A DNA stretch of 64,000 nucleotides from Dasania sp. GY-MA-18 (GTDB lineage: Bacteria; Pseudomonadota; Gammaproteobacteria; Pseudomonadales; Dasaniaceae). The translations under genes were made by a program, and so were the position numbers. The notes below the pieces were generated by a model that did not search any database, was not told the DNA's origin, and saw only the letters and a program-made list of their open reading frames with translations. Positions 17,768 to 27,722 of the stretch are shown one piece after another (positions within the stretch are counted from its first letter, which is position 1; every line of letters starts with the position of its first letter). The stretch spans positions 1-64,000 of the forward strand of contig NZ_JANHAP010000006.1 of NCBI RefSeq assembly GCF_024734385.1. The letters run 5' to 3'.

Positions 17768-19378
17768 ATGCAAGCCCAGTCATCGATTAGCCACCGCCAC
17801 AAGCGCCACTACAAGCAGGCCGAGCAAGCCTTGCTGGCTGGACGTATTAACGAGGCGCAGCAACTGGCAGAGGCTTTATTAAAACAATGCCCGCAGTTTG
17901 ATAATGCCTGGTTTTTACTCTCGCTGGTGTATCAGCGTTTAAATCGCAACAGTGATGCCCTGCAATTAATCGACCGGGCTTTATTACTATCACCGCAGTG
18001 TGTGCATTTTTTAGCGCAACGCTGCGCCTTATTGCTGCGCTTAGGCAAATTTAAAGAAGCGCTGCTACTGGCCCAGCAAACCCTGAACTTGGGTGTGCAC
18101 GATGCTTGGTCGCAGGATGTATTGGGGGTGGTGTTATCCACTTTAGATGAACACGCACTAGCCTTACCCCTGTTTGCCAAAGCCTGCCAGCAGCAAGCTA
18201 ATAACCCACAATTTTTATACAACCTGGCCAGCGCCGAAAGAGTTTGCGGAAAATTGGAACAGGCCCAGCAACATTTGCGCGCCGCCCTAAACATCAAACC
18301 CAACTTTAGCAAAGCGCTGTGGAGTTTAAGTGGTTTGCTAAAAGCCCAAGAGGCGCATCAGTTGATTGCCGAATTAGAACAGCAGCTACAGCGCCCGCAA
18401 TTACCCGCCATGGACAGCTGCTATTTACATTACGCCTTGGCCAAGCAATACGAAGATTTACAACAATGGGATAGCGCCTACCAACACTTTCAATTAGGGG
18501 CCGCAAGCCGCCGCAGCTTAGTACCCTATGATGGCTTAGCCACCGAACAATTATTTAGCGCCATTAAACAGGCCAGCGCTACGGTGTTAGATGCAAGCTG
18601 CGATAGTGAGGCCGGCTATAACAATGACGAGCCAATTTTTATTGTCGGCATGCCGCGCACAGGCACCACCTTGGTAGAGCGCATACTCGCCGCCCACAGC
18701 GATGTTTATGGGGCAGGGGAGTTGCGCCAGTTCCCCATGGCTATCACCGCCATGCTCAAGCCACAAGCCGATAGTATTAGCGCCAACTGCGAGCTTAGCC
18801 CGCAGGCAATGGCGGCAGCGGCGGGCTTAAATATGGCTGAGCTGGGTGAGCACTATATTAATAACACCCGGCCACGCACCGGCCACACGGCAAAATTTAC
18901 CGACAAACTGCCGCTTAATTTTTTATATATGGGCTTAATCGCCCGCGCCTTGCCCCGCGCCAAATTTATCCATGTGCAGCGCAACCCCATGGATACCTGC
19001 TGGAGTAACTTTAAACAATTGTTTGGCGCTATGTATGCCTACTCCTACAGCTTGCAAGATACTGCCCATTTTTATGGGCTATACCACAATTTAATGCAGC
19101 ACTGGCAAGGCCTAATGCCCCAGCGTATTTATAATCTGCATTACGAAGACCTAGTGCAAAACCAAGAGCAAGAAAGCAAAAAACTTCTAGCCTTTTGTGA
19201 GTTGCCTTGGCAGCCAGCCTGTTTGGATTTTCACCGCAGTGAAAGTGGCGTGGCTACCGCCAGCTCGGTGCAAGTGCGGCAAAAAATTTACCAAAGCTCA
19301 TTGCAGCGCTGGCAGCAGTACCCGCAGTTGCAAGGCTTGCGGCAGAGTTTGCAGGAGATGGGAGTGGTGTTGGATTAG
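17768..19378 (+). CDS. TPR-repeat protein with C-terminal sulfotransferase domain
   Basis: About 536 residues from the ATG at 17768 (a GTG lies two codons upstream). The first ~270 residues are tetratricopeptide repeats (AEQALLAGRINEAQQLAEALL, FLYNLASAERVCGKLEQAQQHL). The second half is a sulfotransferase domain with the PAPS 5'-phosphosulfate-binding loop IFIVGMPRTGTTLVERIL and the downstream FIHVQRNPMDTCWSNF motif, which carries the 3'-phosphate-binding residues. The acceptor is unknown. Genes of this architecture are common beside TonB receptors in marine gammaproteobacteria; no functional link is proven. Confidence 0.88.
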   Translation: MQAQSSISHRHKRHYKQAEQALLAGRINEAQQLAEALLKQCPQFDNAWFLLSLVYQRLNRNSDALQLIDRALLLSPQCVHFLAQRCALLLRLGKFKEALLLAQQTLNLGVHDAWSQDVLGVVLSTLDEHALALPLFAKACQQQANNPQFLYNLASAERVCGKLEQAQQHLRAALNIKPNFSKALWSLSGLLKAQEAHQLIAELEQQLQRPQLPAMDSCYLHYALAKQYEDLQQWDSAYQHFQLGAASRRSLVPYDGLATEQLFSAIKQASATVLDASCDSEAGYNNDEPIFIVGMPRTGTTLVERILAAHSDVYGAGELRQFPMAITAMLKPQADSISANCELSPQAMAAAAGLNMAELGEHYINNTRPRTGHTAKFTDKLPLNFLYMGLIARALPRAKFIHVQRNPMDTCWSNFKQLFGAMYAYSYSLQDTAHFYGLYHNLMQHWQGLMPQRIYNLHYEDLVQNQEQESKKLLAFCELPWQPACLDFHRSESGVATASSVQVRQKIYQSSLQRWQQYPQLQGLRQSLQEMGVVLD

Positions 19379-20413
19379 GTTTGATCTTGTCTTACCTAGG
19401 GAGCTCGCTTTGCTTATGGGGCAGGCTCTTCTGGGCTTGATCCGGCATCCATGGGGTTTTAGTTTTTTTATTTTTGTTAATTTGTTCCTTAGCGCCTTTT
19501 CCGCCCTGCTGGGCGGGTTCATTTTCTTTGTTTGCCCACAAATTGCACCGCAATTTGGACGACCTTTAGGTCGCCCGCAGGGTGAAAAAATGCAAAAGCA
19601 TATTTGAATCAAAGGAAAGATAACCAAAGAAAAGGGCACCCCTACTTCATTCGGCACATCCATGTGCCTCACCTAAAGGCAGCACTTTGTGCTGTGCAAA
19701 TTGGCTGTCCTGCCAATTTGTCGTCGCCCTTCGGGTGCCCTGCGCTACTCGATTTTTAACGGGCGTTCCGGAACTCGCATTTTGAAGATATTTAATCTTC
19801 AAAATACTCAAACATCCGTCACTACTTCGTCCCGTTAAAACTCTCCGTTGCTCGGCGACTCCCAAGGGGAATTTGGGTGCTTCGTAGTTGGTGTTGTGGT
19901 GGGGTGGGTTTATTAGTTTTTAATTGTGCATGGTCTTTACTACGACGTTGTCTTGCCGGACTTGATCCGGCATCCATAGTTTTTAGTTTTTTAAATGAAT
20001 TTATTCCTTGGGATTCTTCTCTCTGTTGCCCGGCGACCCCCAAGGGGAATTTGGGTGCTTCGTAGTTGGTTTGTGGTGTTGTGGTGGGGTGGGTTTATTA
20101 GTTTTTAGTTGTGCATGGTTTTTACTACGACGTTGTCTTGCCGGACTTGATCCGGCATCCATAGTTTTTAGTTTTTTTAAATGAATTTATTCCTTGGCAT
20201 TCTTCTCTCCGTTGCTCGGCGACTCCAAAGGGGGGGCGGGTGATGCGTAGTGGTTGCGAGAAGGGCGGGATAGCTTTGGTTAGTTTTTCTCTTATGTACT
20301 GTAATTAAAACTGGATTTTTTGTGAGTTGATTAGCCGTTACTATGCAGGTTAGTGAGTGGCACCCCTGTGTTACAAGCACGTTCTAAATCATTGTTTTAC
20401 TGAGGAGTACAAC
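19379..20413. repeat. Repeat-rich intergenic region with a tandem ~180-bp duplication
   Basis: No credible gene is seen. Two tandem copies of a ~180-bp unit start at about 19841 and 20021, with the head of a third at about 20205. Each begins ctctccgttgctcggcgactc or a close variant and contains ttgccggacttgatccggcatcc, a palindromic motif also found elsewhere in the window. Open frames crossing this region are artefacts of the repeats. The last ~180 bp before 20414 should carry the promoter of the ureohydrolase gene. Confidence 0.75.
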
Positions 20414-21502
20414 ATGTCTGCCAATAAACCTATAGATCAAGCGCGTTTACAAGCCCTACAAGAGCTGGCCAATAAAAGCCTGTACGAAAATGCGGACCCT
20501 GCCTTTGTGCCGTTTTTTGAGCGTACCATAGCCGAAGGTGTAGAAACTGTTAGCAATAACTTTAATACCTTGGGTATGTTTAGAGCGCCGCACTCTCGTG
20601 ATTTAACGGGCGTGGATATAGCTTTGGTCGGCACCCCCTGCGATTTGGGGGTACCCAACCCGCGCCCCGGTACCCGTAAAGGGCCAGAGGCGGTGCGCTA
20701 TTGGTCGCTGGATAGAAACATGGTGCATTACGCCACGAAAATCTGCCCCTTTGAAATTTGTAATGTTATTGATTACGGCGATATAGAGCCCAAAGAAGAT
20801 GCCTACAATTTAATCTCGTGGTTGGATGCCTTTGAAAAAGTTTACCTAGATTTTAAAGCCAACAATGTTGTGCCCCTAACCATAGGTGGCGAGCACACTT
20901 GTACCTATCCCATTTTAAAAGGCTTATCAAATAACGGTGCCGAGCCCTTGGCCTTGATACACCTAGATGCTCACGCTGACACCGCCACCAACTTTGGCGG
21001 TACCCGCGTATCCGATGCCACCTTGTTTCAGGTAGCAGCGGTAGACGGTTTTATAGATCCCAGCAAAACCATACAAATAGGCCTGCGCGGCCGTGGCGTG
21101 CCCCGTGCCGATTTTTCACACAAGTCGGGCATGACCGTGATTTACGCCGACGACGTACAAGAAAAAGGCGTGCCCTGGGTAATGGAGCAAGTGCGTAAAG
21201 TGGTAGGCGACAGCCCCGTGTACCTATCCATAGACACCGACGTATTCGACTGCAGCTGCATGCCCGGCACCACCTTACCCGAACCCTTTGGCCTTAACGG
21301 CATAGAAGTGCGCGACATTATACGCGGCACCAGAGGTTTAGATGTAGTCGGTGCCGACCTAATGGAACTAAGCCCCCCTTACGACCCCACCGGTATGTCG
21401 GCTTGCTTAGCCGCCGGTATCGCCTTTGAGCAATTTTGTGTATTGGCAGAAGCGCGAGCTAGGCGTACCGGTAAGGAAAATAAAACCCATTGGAATAAGT
21501 AA
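20414..21502 (+). CDS. Ureohydrolase family protein (agmatinase/guanidino-acid hydrolase type)
   Basis: About 362 residues from the ATG at 20414, which has a GAGGAG ribosome binding site; the longer upstream frame has none. Manganese-ligand motifs of the arginase/agmatinase superfamily are present: GGEHT, HLDAHADTA, and SIDTDVFDCSCMPGT in place of the usual DxDxxDP. The enzyme would hydrolyse a guanidino compound, releasing urea. The sequence alone does not separate agmatinase from guanidinobutyrase, guanidinopropionase or guanidine hydrolase. The Cys after the third metal Asp, replacing the common Pro, argues against a standard agmatinase. It is monocistronic. Confidence 0.82.
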   Translation: MSANKPIDQARLQALQELANKSLYENADPAFVPFFERTIAEGVETVSNNFNTLGMFRAPHSRDLTGVDIALVGTPCDLGVPNPRPGTRKGPEAVRYWSLDRNMVHYATKICPFEICNVIDYGDIEPKEDAYNLISWLDAFEKVYLDFKANNVVPLTIGGEHTCTYPILKGLSNNGAEPLALIHLDAHADTATNFGGTRVSDATLFQVAAVDGFIDPSKTIQIGLRGRGVPRADFSHKSGMTVIYADDVQEKGVPWVMEQVRKVVGDSPVYLSIDTDVFDCSCMPGTTLPEPFGLNGIEVRDIIRGTRGLDVVGADLMELSPPYDPTGMSACLAAGIAFEQFCVLAEARARRTGKENKTHWNK

Positions 21503-21534
21503 CAGTGGTATGCGGGTAGAGATACCCGCATAAA

Positions 21535-22266
21535 TTATTCAGGGTAATTATTACTATTGCCTAAGGTTTTTATCATCATGGCTTTTAATTGGCCATTTTG
21601 GTGCAGCTTTTCCATGCCTTCGTTAAAAAGTGTAAGCATTGCTTTGCCTTTGATGTTGTCGGCAAATACGGCATAGGTAGTATTATTAATAATGGATGTT
21701 TTGATCACATAGTTGCCAGATTTTTTATTAGTCATTTCGGCTTTTTTAATTTCATCCTCATCGCTAATTACCGCATCCAACCTGCCAGCATCTAGCATTT
21801 TTAATAGCGAGCTCAGCTTTGAGACCTCTTTATACTCCATGGCAACATCGATATATTGATCTAAGGCATAGCCTTTTAGTGCGCCAACTTTTTTGCCAGC
21901 TAATGAGCTTACACCCTGCCAATTGCTAGCTAAATCTGGCGATAGCGCCGCATCTACCCTGTGAGCGCTCAGCGCTCTAGCGCTGTAATGGCCTGAAATC
22001 TTGTCATCTTTATAGGCCCCCAGCATCATGTCGGCCTTACCATTAGACACCATAGCGATAGAGCGTTGAAAAGGAACGAACTTCACATTTACTGTTATGT
22101 TATGGGCTTGGTATATGCTGTTAAGTAAGTCTAAATAATAACCGCTGCCATCTTTGTGGGTATAGTGCTGCCATTCATCGGTGGCAACGGTGATTTGCTG
22201 GCCTCCGGCCGTGGCTAGCTGGCAGCAGCAAAGAGCAAGTATTGCGGTGAGTTGTTTTATGAACAT
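21535..22266 (-). CDS. Periplasmic solute-binding protein (SBP_bac_3 type)
   Basis: 243 residues with a signal peptide (QLTAILALCCCQLATA-GG). The mature part matches the type-II binding-protein fold (VATDEWQHYTHKDGSGYYLDLLNSIY, SLAGKKVGALKGYALDQY). It resembles the protein at 11340-12140 and likewise lacks an adjacent permease or ATPase. It converges on the ureohydrolase gene with a gap of about 30 bp. The ligand is unknown. Confidence 0.72.
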   Translation of the reverse strand: MFIKQLTAILALCCCQLATAGGQQITVATDEWQHYTHKDGSGYYLDLLNSIYQAHNITVNVKFVPFQRSIAMVSNGKADMMLGAYKDDKISGHYSARALSAHRVDAALSPDLASNWQGVSSLAGKKVGALKGYALDQYIDVAMEYKEVSKLSSLLKMLDAGRLDAVISDEDEIKKAEMTNKKSGNYVIKTSIINNTTYAVFADNIKGKAMLTLFNEGMEKLHQNGQLKAMMIKTLGNSNNYPE

Positions 22267-22700
22267 AATCAGTCTGGCCTCGTAGAGATAAGTTATAGCT
22301 AAAATGCTATTGCTAGTGTAATAGGTGGCTAGAAAAGCATAGTTGAATTTTTAGTATTCGGCGACTCTTAAGGGGTAGGCCGTGGCTGGTCTTGTAGTGG
22401 GGGGAAGGTTTATTGGTTGTGGTGGATTCCCGTGGTTCTGGTTGGATGCTCGTCATTCCGGCGCAGGCCGGAATCCATGGTTTTGGTTTTTGCACGGTAA
22501 TAGATTCAAAGTATTGAACTTATGAAAAGAGAAAAACTTTAAAAGCCTATGGGGCCTGAACCACCCTAGGCATTTTCACTAGCTGTGCAATTCACATGCT
22601 ACTCTGGGTTGGCGAAAGTCAGATAGGCCTATAGATGTAGGGTCAAGAATGGACTTACAAAAGCGGGTTTAGGTAAAACTTTACGCGATACAATATTTGA
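22267..22700. repeat. Intergenic stretch with dispersed palindromic repeats
   Basis: No gene found. About 22357-22385 resembles the head of the ~180-bp unit (ttcggcgactcttaagggg). At 22450-22479 lies the hairpin motif gtcattccggcgcaggccgg followed by aatccatgg, a typical dispersed extragenic palindrome. The remaining ~200 bp show nothing I can name. Confidence 0.5.
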
Positions 22701-23051
22701 TTACTCATGCTCAAGCACATTAATAAGCGTACCAAAAGGGTCGCGTACATAAAACCTACGTACGCCCCAAGGTTCAGTTACGGGACCGTATTCAATATTT
22801 ATGTTGGCAGCTGTTACTCGATTAATCGCTGTATCAAGGTCGTCAACTTCTATGGATAAATTAGGCACGGCAGTGCCAGAGCCTCCCTCGCTGGCTACGC
22901 TAAGTTGGGTGTTCATTGATTCATCTGAACTATAAGTTTTAATCCAGCCGTGGTCCATAACTAGTTTAAGGCCAAATATAGATTCATAAAATGCTTTGGC
23001 GTCATCAGGGTTTACGGCAGTTATATTAGAAACAATCCTTTTTACTTTCAT
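22701..23051 (-). CDS. VOC (glyoxalase/bleomycin-resistance fold) family protein
   Basis: 116 residues. A single vicinal-oxygen-chelate module pair is visible: AVNPDDAKAFYESIFGLKLVMDHG at the start and EYGPVTEPWGVRRFYVRDPFGTLINVLEHE at the end, with the usual terminal glutamate ligand region. Members include glyoxalases, dioxygenases and antibiotic-binding proteins; this small stand-alone form has no predictable substrate. No operon partner. Confidence 0.83.
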   Translation of the reverse strand: MKVKRIVSNITAVNPDDAKAFYESIFGLKLVMDHGWIKTYSSDESMNTQLSVASEGGSGTAVPNLSIEVDDLDTAINRVTAANINIEYGPVTEPWGVRRFYVRDPFGTLINVLEHE

Positions 23052-23143
23052 TTAATAATCCTTTAGACCAGGTGGAGAGATAGCTTGATATTGTGAATGT
23101 GTCTACGTTATATGTGTAGCAATTTTTTATTGATGGGGTTGTA

Positions 23144-23359
23144 TTACTGCCAACCGTGCAGCCAGACGTTATCATTTTTTAAATCTTGCCAGTTAATAGG
23201 ATAAGGCTGTTTTGACATTACTGATTCTATTAAGCACAAAATTACAATGCCATCTTCATCGTATTCAACCTTAGTTACGATGAAATGCTTTTCTTGGTTT
23301 TTAGGTGTCACAGCCGTCCACTTACTGTTTAGTAATTTTTTGGGGTTAATGGTGTTCAT
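23144..23359 (-). CDS. TIGR02450 family small Trp-rich protein
   Basis: 71 residues from the ATG at 23359, chosen because MNTINPKKLLNSKWTA is the conserved start of this family and a GAGG site lies just upstream; a longer frame to 23470 is less likely. The C-terminal WQDLKNDNVWLHGWQ is also typical. The family is a conserved proteobacterial protein of unknown function. The gene stands alone. The ~295 bp between it and tesA contain only a partial palindromic repeat (near 23405) and no other feature. Confidence 0.8.
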   Translation of the reverse strand: MNTINPKKLLNSKWTAVTPKNQEKHFIVTKVEYDEDGIVILCLIESVMSKQPYPINWQDLKNDNVWLHGWQ

Positions 23360-23654
23360 ATAAACCTCGTGAGGCGGTTGGCCTGTTTTTTTTGATGTCG
23401 TCTGTTGGATTTGATCCGGGATCCGTAAAATTATCCGATCGTTGTTATTCTGGTGGATAACGTGAATCACTCAGTAAGAGAGAGTGCCTTAGGAATGGTA
23501 GCTCCATAGTTTTGATTCCGCCGTATTCCTCTCTGCAAAATAATCTCACTTGCTGGTCGATTAGATTCTTTTATTAGTCCAAGTCCTCAAAAAGGAGATG
23601 TTGGCCACGGAGTTGTATGGCTTATATTTTTTAAGGTATTAGTTGAAATGGGTT

Positions 23655-24296
23655 TTACAAAACCTCTCTAATTGAAGGCCACAGTGTTTCTAAAATAGTA
23701 GCCTGTGCCTTGGCGTTAGGGTGTATGCCGTCATCTAGCATTAATTGTGGGTTGTTTACGAGGTCGTATAGGAAAAATGGCAGGGTGTTTACGTTTTCCT
23801 GTGTGGCTATTTTAGAATAGCTGTTCTTGAATTGTTCAGTATAGCGTCGGCCATAATTGGGCGGTATTTCCATTTGGGTGATTAATGTTGTTGCGCCGGA
23901 TGCTTTAGATTTTTTAATAATAGCAACAAGATTTTTTTGCATAGTTTTTATAGGGTAGCCTCGCAAACCGTCATTAGCCCCTAGGGCGATAATGATAATA
24001 GCCGGTTGGTGTTGCTTTATTAGGGCTGGCAGCCTATTTAAACCATCCGCTGTAGTGTTTCCGCTGACGCTGCCATTAACTACGCGGTAGCCTAGTTGCT
24101 CTTTATTGATACGTTGTTGTAGTAGTTCTACCCAGCTTTTTTGGGCGTCGAAGCCATAGCCGGCACTTAGGCTGTCGCCCAGCACTAGCAGGCTGGGCTG
24201 TTTGATATCGGTTGCATTGGCAAGGTGGCTTACTAGGCCAGCCGATATCAATATGAATGCCAAGGCGGTTTGTGTGAGTATTGATTTAATATTCAA
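23655..24296 (-). CDS. tesA: SGNH-family arylesterase / acyl-CoA thioesterase I (TesA-like)
   Basis: 213 residues with a signal peptide (SHLANA-TD). The SGNH hydrolase blocks are all present: block I LLVLGDSLSAGYG with the catalytic Ser, block II glycine in VNGSVSGNTT, block III LGANDGLRG, and block V DGIHPN with the catalytic Asp and His. It is a periplasmic esterase/lysophospholipase. The start appears to be TTG at 24296; no in-frame ATG gives an intact signal peptide. It is divergent from ybbA-ybbP, a gene order conserved in many gammaproteobacteria, which supports the assignment. Confidence 0.9.
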   Translation of the reverse strand: MNIKSILTQTALAFILISAGLVSHLANATDIKQPSLLVLGDSLSAGYGFDAQKSWVELLQQRINKEQLGYRVVNGSVSGNTTADGLNRLPALIKQHQPAIIIIALGANDGLRGYPIKTMQKNLVAIIKKSKASGATTLITQMEIPPNYGRRYTEQFKNSYSKIATQENVNTLPFFLYDLVNNPQLMLDDGIHPNAKAQATILETLWPSIREVL

Positions 24297-24533
24297 AAAA
24301 ATCTCGTCTTGTTAATAGGGGGATCGTTAAAAAGTTATTTAATTGCAGAAATGCTATAGTCTTTTGGTTCACGCTAGGTATCTTATAGGATGATTGAGTA
24401 TTTATCGAATGATGATTTATATACAGTATTTATGAACATTATTGGCTTAGCAGTGTCTAGATGAGATTCCTTTATATGGGCAGCCATTATGGCGGCTTGT
24501 AACTAGTGATACCTATAATACGGCATAAAGAAT

Positions 24534-25232
24534 ATGATATTAGCAGCGCATCAGTTAACTAAATCCGTCCCGACACTAGATGGCGAATTAACTATTTTAT
24601 CGCAAGTGTCATTGGCGCTAAACAAAGGTGATAGTTTAGCGATTGTGGGGGCATCAGGGTCAGGTAAATCAACATTGTTGGGTATTTTGGCGGGGCTTGA
24701 TGTGCCAACTTCTGGTGAGGTTATTTTGGCCGGCGAAAACTTGTCCACTATGGACGAAGAGGGGCGGGCAAGGGTACGGGCAGAGTCTGTGGGGTTTGTT
24801 TTTCAGTCATTCCAGTTATTGCCAGGCTTAAATGCCTTAGAAAACGTGATGATGCCGTTAGAACTGCACGGGGTAGTTGATGCAAAAGACAAGGCCGAAA
24901 TGTATTTACAGCGTGTGGGTTTGACGCATCGTCTGCATCATAACCCCAAGCAATTATCCGGTGGCGAACAGCAGCGTGTGGCTATTGCCCGTGCATTTGC
25001 CAGCGAGCCTAAAGTGTTATTTGCCGATGAGCCTACGGGTAACTTGGATAGCGTTACGGGTGCCAAGGTGATTGATTTATTGTTTGATTTAAATGAGCTT
25101 AATGATACCACCTTGGTATTAGTAACCCATGAGCAGCGCTTGGCTCAGCGTTGCCAGCATACCCTGCAACTTGATGCGGGGTGTGTGGTTAGTTCTAGCC
25201 TAGCCTCAGATGCTGCAGTGGAGTGCGTGTAA
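24534..25232 (+). CDS. ybbA: ABC transporter ATP-binding protein (YbbA/LolD type)
   Basis: 232 residues. It has the Walker A motif GASGSGKST, the signature LSGGEQQRVAIARA, Walker B VLFADEPTGNLD and the H-loop VTHE. The family powers MacB/FtsX-type permeases that extract or move envelope lipids, lipoproteins or peptides rather than import solutes. The stop codon abuts the ATG of the permease gene, so the two form an operon. Divergence from tesA identifies it as YbbA rather than LolD. Confidence 0.92.
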   Translation: MILAAHQLTKSVPTLDGELTILSQVSLALNKGDSLAIVGASGSGKSTLLGILAGLDVPTSGEVILAGENLSTMDEEGRARVRAESVGFVFQSFQLLPGLNALENVMMPLELHGVVDAKDKAEMYLQRVGLTHRLHHNPKQLSGGEQQRVAIARAFASEPKVLFADEPTGNLDSVTGAKVIDLLFDLNELNDTTLVLVTHEQRLAQRCQHTLQLDAGCVVSSSLASDAAVECV

Positions 25233-27722
25233 ATGCTTGCTATGCGTTTATTGCTTCGCAATTGGCGTAGCGGCGAGGTAAAAATTCTTTCCGGTGCGCT
25301 GATTTTGGCAGTGGCTGTGGTAACGGCAATCACAGTTTTTGCTAACCGTATGGAGTTGTCGTTAGAGCGGCAGAGCAACAGCTTTTTGGCGGCAGACCGC
25401 GTTGTTAGTAGCCGTTTTGATATTCCGCAGGCCTGGCTTAGCATCCCTGAGCAATATCGCTTGCAGCAGGCAAAAGTCGTTTCATTTAACTCTATGGTTT
25501 TTGCCGGTGATGATATGCATCTGGCCGCCGTGAAAGCGGTGAGCGAAAACTACCCCCTAAGAGGAAATTTGGAAGTTAGCGATAAAGCCTTTGCCGTTGG
25601 TACTGAGGTGGTGGTTGCTGAGCAAGTGCCTGCCAGCGGCGAGGTTTGGGTGGATTCAAGGTTGCTAGCCTTATTGGGGATTCAGCTGGGCGATGTTTTG
25701 GCGGTAGGTGAATCTGATTTTCGAGTAACAAAAGTCGTTATTCGAGAGCCCGACCAAACCAGTGGTTTTTCGGTAATGGGGCCACGGGTGTTGATGAATG
25801 TGGCCGATCTGGCTGCCACTGAGGTTATTCTACCTGGCAGTCGTATTAAATATCGGTGGTTGTTGGCTGGCGAGGCGCAAGACCTTACCGGCTTTGAAAA
25901 AGAGATTTTGCCGTTGCTGGGTGAGCATTACCGATTGCGCAATGTGCGTGATTCACAGCAAAATATAAACTCTACTTTGGATCGTGGAAGTAATTTTTTA
26001 TTGCTGGCAGGCATGATTGCAATGTTATTGGCCAGTGTTGCCATTGCTATTTCAGCCCAGCAGTTTTCTGAACGTCATGTTGATCAAGTTGCATTGTTAA
26101 AAAGCCTGGGTGCTAGCTCTTGGCAGATTCGAAAGCTGTATTTTATGCAGATATCTGCACTGGCTATTATTGCTTCGGCGATTGGCTTATTGCTTGGGAA
26201 TGTATTGCAAGAAGTTATTGCCTCGTCGATCATCAGTTTATTTAAGGTGGAATTGCTAGACGCCAATCTGTGGAGTTATGCTACCGGCGTGGCTACCGGT
26301 TTGCTTTGCTTATTGTTTTTTGCTTTGCCGCCGCTTTGGTATTTGCCCACAGTTTCACCCTTAAAGGTGTTAAGGCGTGAGATGCCTGTGAATACAGTGC
26401 AATTATGGGGCCGTGGTTTAGCTGGTTTGTTCGCTATTGTACTACTGGTATTTGCTTATAGCCGCAATCTAACTTTGACTCTAGCTGTTGTTGCAGGGTT
26501 AACGGTTTTAATCAGCGTTGCTGCAGTGATGTCCTTAGTTTTTCTTAAAACGGGCCGCAAGCTGGGTATGAAGGCAGGGAGTGTTTGGCGCTTGGCCTTG
26601 GCGAGTTTAGAGAGGCATAAAGGCCAAAGTGTAACCCAGATTATTGTTTTTGCCTGTGCGTTTATGTTGTTGATGGTGATAGTAACCTTACGCACCAGTT
26701 TAATTGATGAATGGCAGCTGCAGCTTCCTGCTGATGCGCCCAATCATTTTATTGTTAATGTTTCTGCACAAGAGCGGGTAGAAATAGAAGCGTTTTTTAA
26801 GCAGCACTCGTTTCAGCTAGAGCCGTTTTATCCTATGGTTTTGGGTCGCGTCGCAGAGGTGAATGACCAGCCTATTAGTGAGCAGTTGCGCAGTGAAGTG
26901 AATGCCTTGCGGCGGGAGCTGAATCTAAGCTGGGCTGAAAACCTAGCCGCAGATAATAAACTCATACAAGGCCAATGGTGGGATACGTGGCAAAGCCCCA
27001 CGCAATCTGGCTTGGCGGGTGTTTCGGTTGAGCAGAGTGTAGCCGAAGATATGCAGTTGGCACTAGGCGATAAAATAAATTTCAGCATAGGCGGCTTAAA
27101 AATGCAGGCAGAAGTTGCCAGCATTAGAACTTTGGATTGGGAGAGCATGCGGCCAAACTTCTACTTTTTATTTTCGCCGGGTGCTCTAAAGCAATTTACC
27201 CCTAACTTTATGACTAGCTTATATATACCCAGCCATAAAAAAGCCATTCTCAATCATCTGTTAAGAGATTACCCGACTATTGTCGTCATAGAGGCTGATC
27301 GTATTATTGAGCGCATCAGAAATATTGTTGAGCAAGTGAGCCGAGTAATAGAATTAATTTTATGGCTGGTATTAGTCGGTGGCTTTTTTGTATTGGCTTC
27401 GGCTGTTCATGCCAGTATTTACACACGCTTACAAGAGGCGGGCTTACTGCGAGCATTAGGTAGTGGCAAACGTTTGATTATGGGCAGTTTGTGGGTAGAG
27501 TTTGCAACATTGGGCTTGTTTTCGGGGTTGCTGGCGGTGATTGGCGGCGAGGCCTTATTGGTCGCCTTGCAAACACTAGTGTTTAAACAACCGGTAAGTT
27601 TTCATTTTTATTTATGGTTTTATGTGCCTTTGCTTAGTGTTATTACCGTTGGCGGCTTTGGGGTTTATGCTTGTCGAAAAGTTATCTCAGTGCCTCCGGC
27701 AGTCGTATTGCGGGAGCTTTAA
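25233..27722 (+). CDS. ybbP: ABC transporter permease, FtsX-like (YbbP type)
   Basis: 829 residues. An N-terminal transmembrane helix precedes a large periplasmic domain, then three helices (about 250-370). A further group of helices (about 390-480), a second periplasmic domain and three C-terminal helices follow; this is the duplicated FtsX layout typical of YbbP (about 800 residues). FtsX marks include FSERHVDQVALLKSLGASSWQIRK and TRLQEAGLLRALGSGKRLI. It works with YbbA; the substrate of this system is not firmly known. Confidence 0.9.
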   Translation: MLAMRLLLRNWRSGEVKILSGALILAVAVVTAITVFANRMELSLERQSNSFLAADRVVSSRFDIPQAWLSIPEQYRLQQAKVVSFNSMVFAGDDMHLAAVKAVSENYPLRGNLEVSDKAFAVGTEVVVAEQVPASGEVWVDSRLLALLGIQLGDVLAVGESDFRVTKVVIREPDQTSGFSVMGPRVLMNVADLAATEVILPGSRIKYRWLLAGEAQDLTGFEKEILPLLGEHYRLRNVRDSQQNINSTLDRGSNFLLLAGMIAMLLASVAIAISAQQFSERHVDQVALLKSLGASSWQIRKLYFMQISALAIIASAIGLLLGNVLQEVIASSIISLFKVELLDANLWSYATGVATGLLCLLFFALPPLWYLPTVSPLKVLRREMPVNTVQLWGRGLAGLFAIVLLVFAYSRNLTLTLAVVAGLTVLISVAAVMSLVFLKTGRKLGMKAGSVWRLALASLERHKGQSVTQIIVFACAFMLLMVIVTLRTSLIDEWQLQLPADAPNHFIVNVSAQERVEIEAFFKQHSFQLEPFYPMVLGRVAEVNDQPISEQLRSEVNALRRELNLSWAENLAADNKLIQGQWWDTWQSPTQSGLAGVSVEQSVAEDMQLALGDKINFSIGGLKMQAEVASIRTLDWESMRPNFYFLFSPGALKQFTPNFMTSLYIPSHKKAILNHLLRDYPTIVVIEADRIIERIRNIVEQVSRVIELILWLVLVGGFFVLASAVHASIYTRLQEAGLLRALGSGKRLIMGSLWVEFATLGLFSGLLAVIGGEALLVALQTLVFKQPVSFHFYLWFYVPLLSVITVGGFGVYACRKVISVPPAVVLREL

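Noticed and set aside
19197-20065. Small frames after the sulfotransferase gene
   Set aside because: They run through repeats, lack ribosome sites and have no recognisable products.
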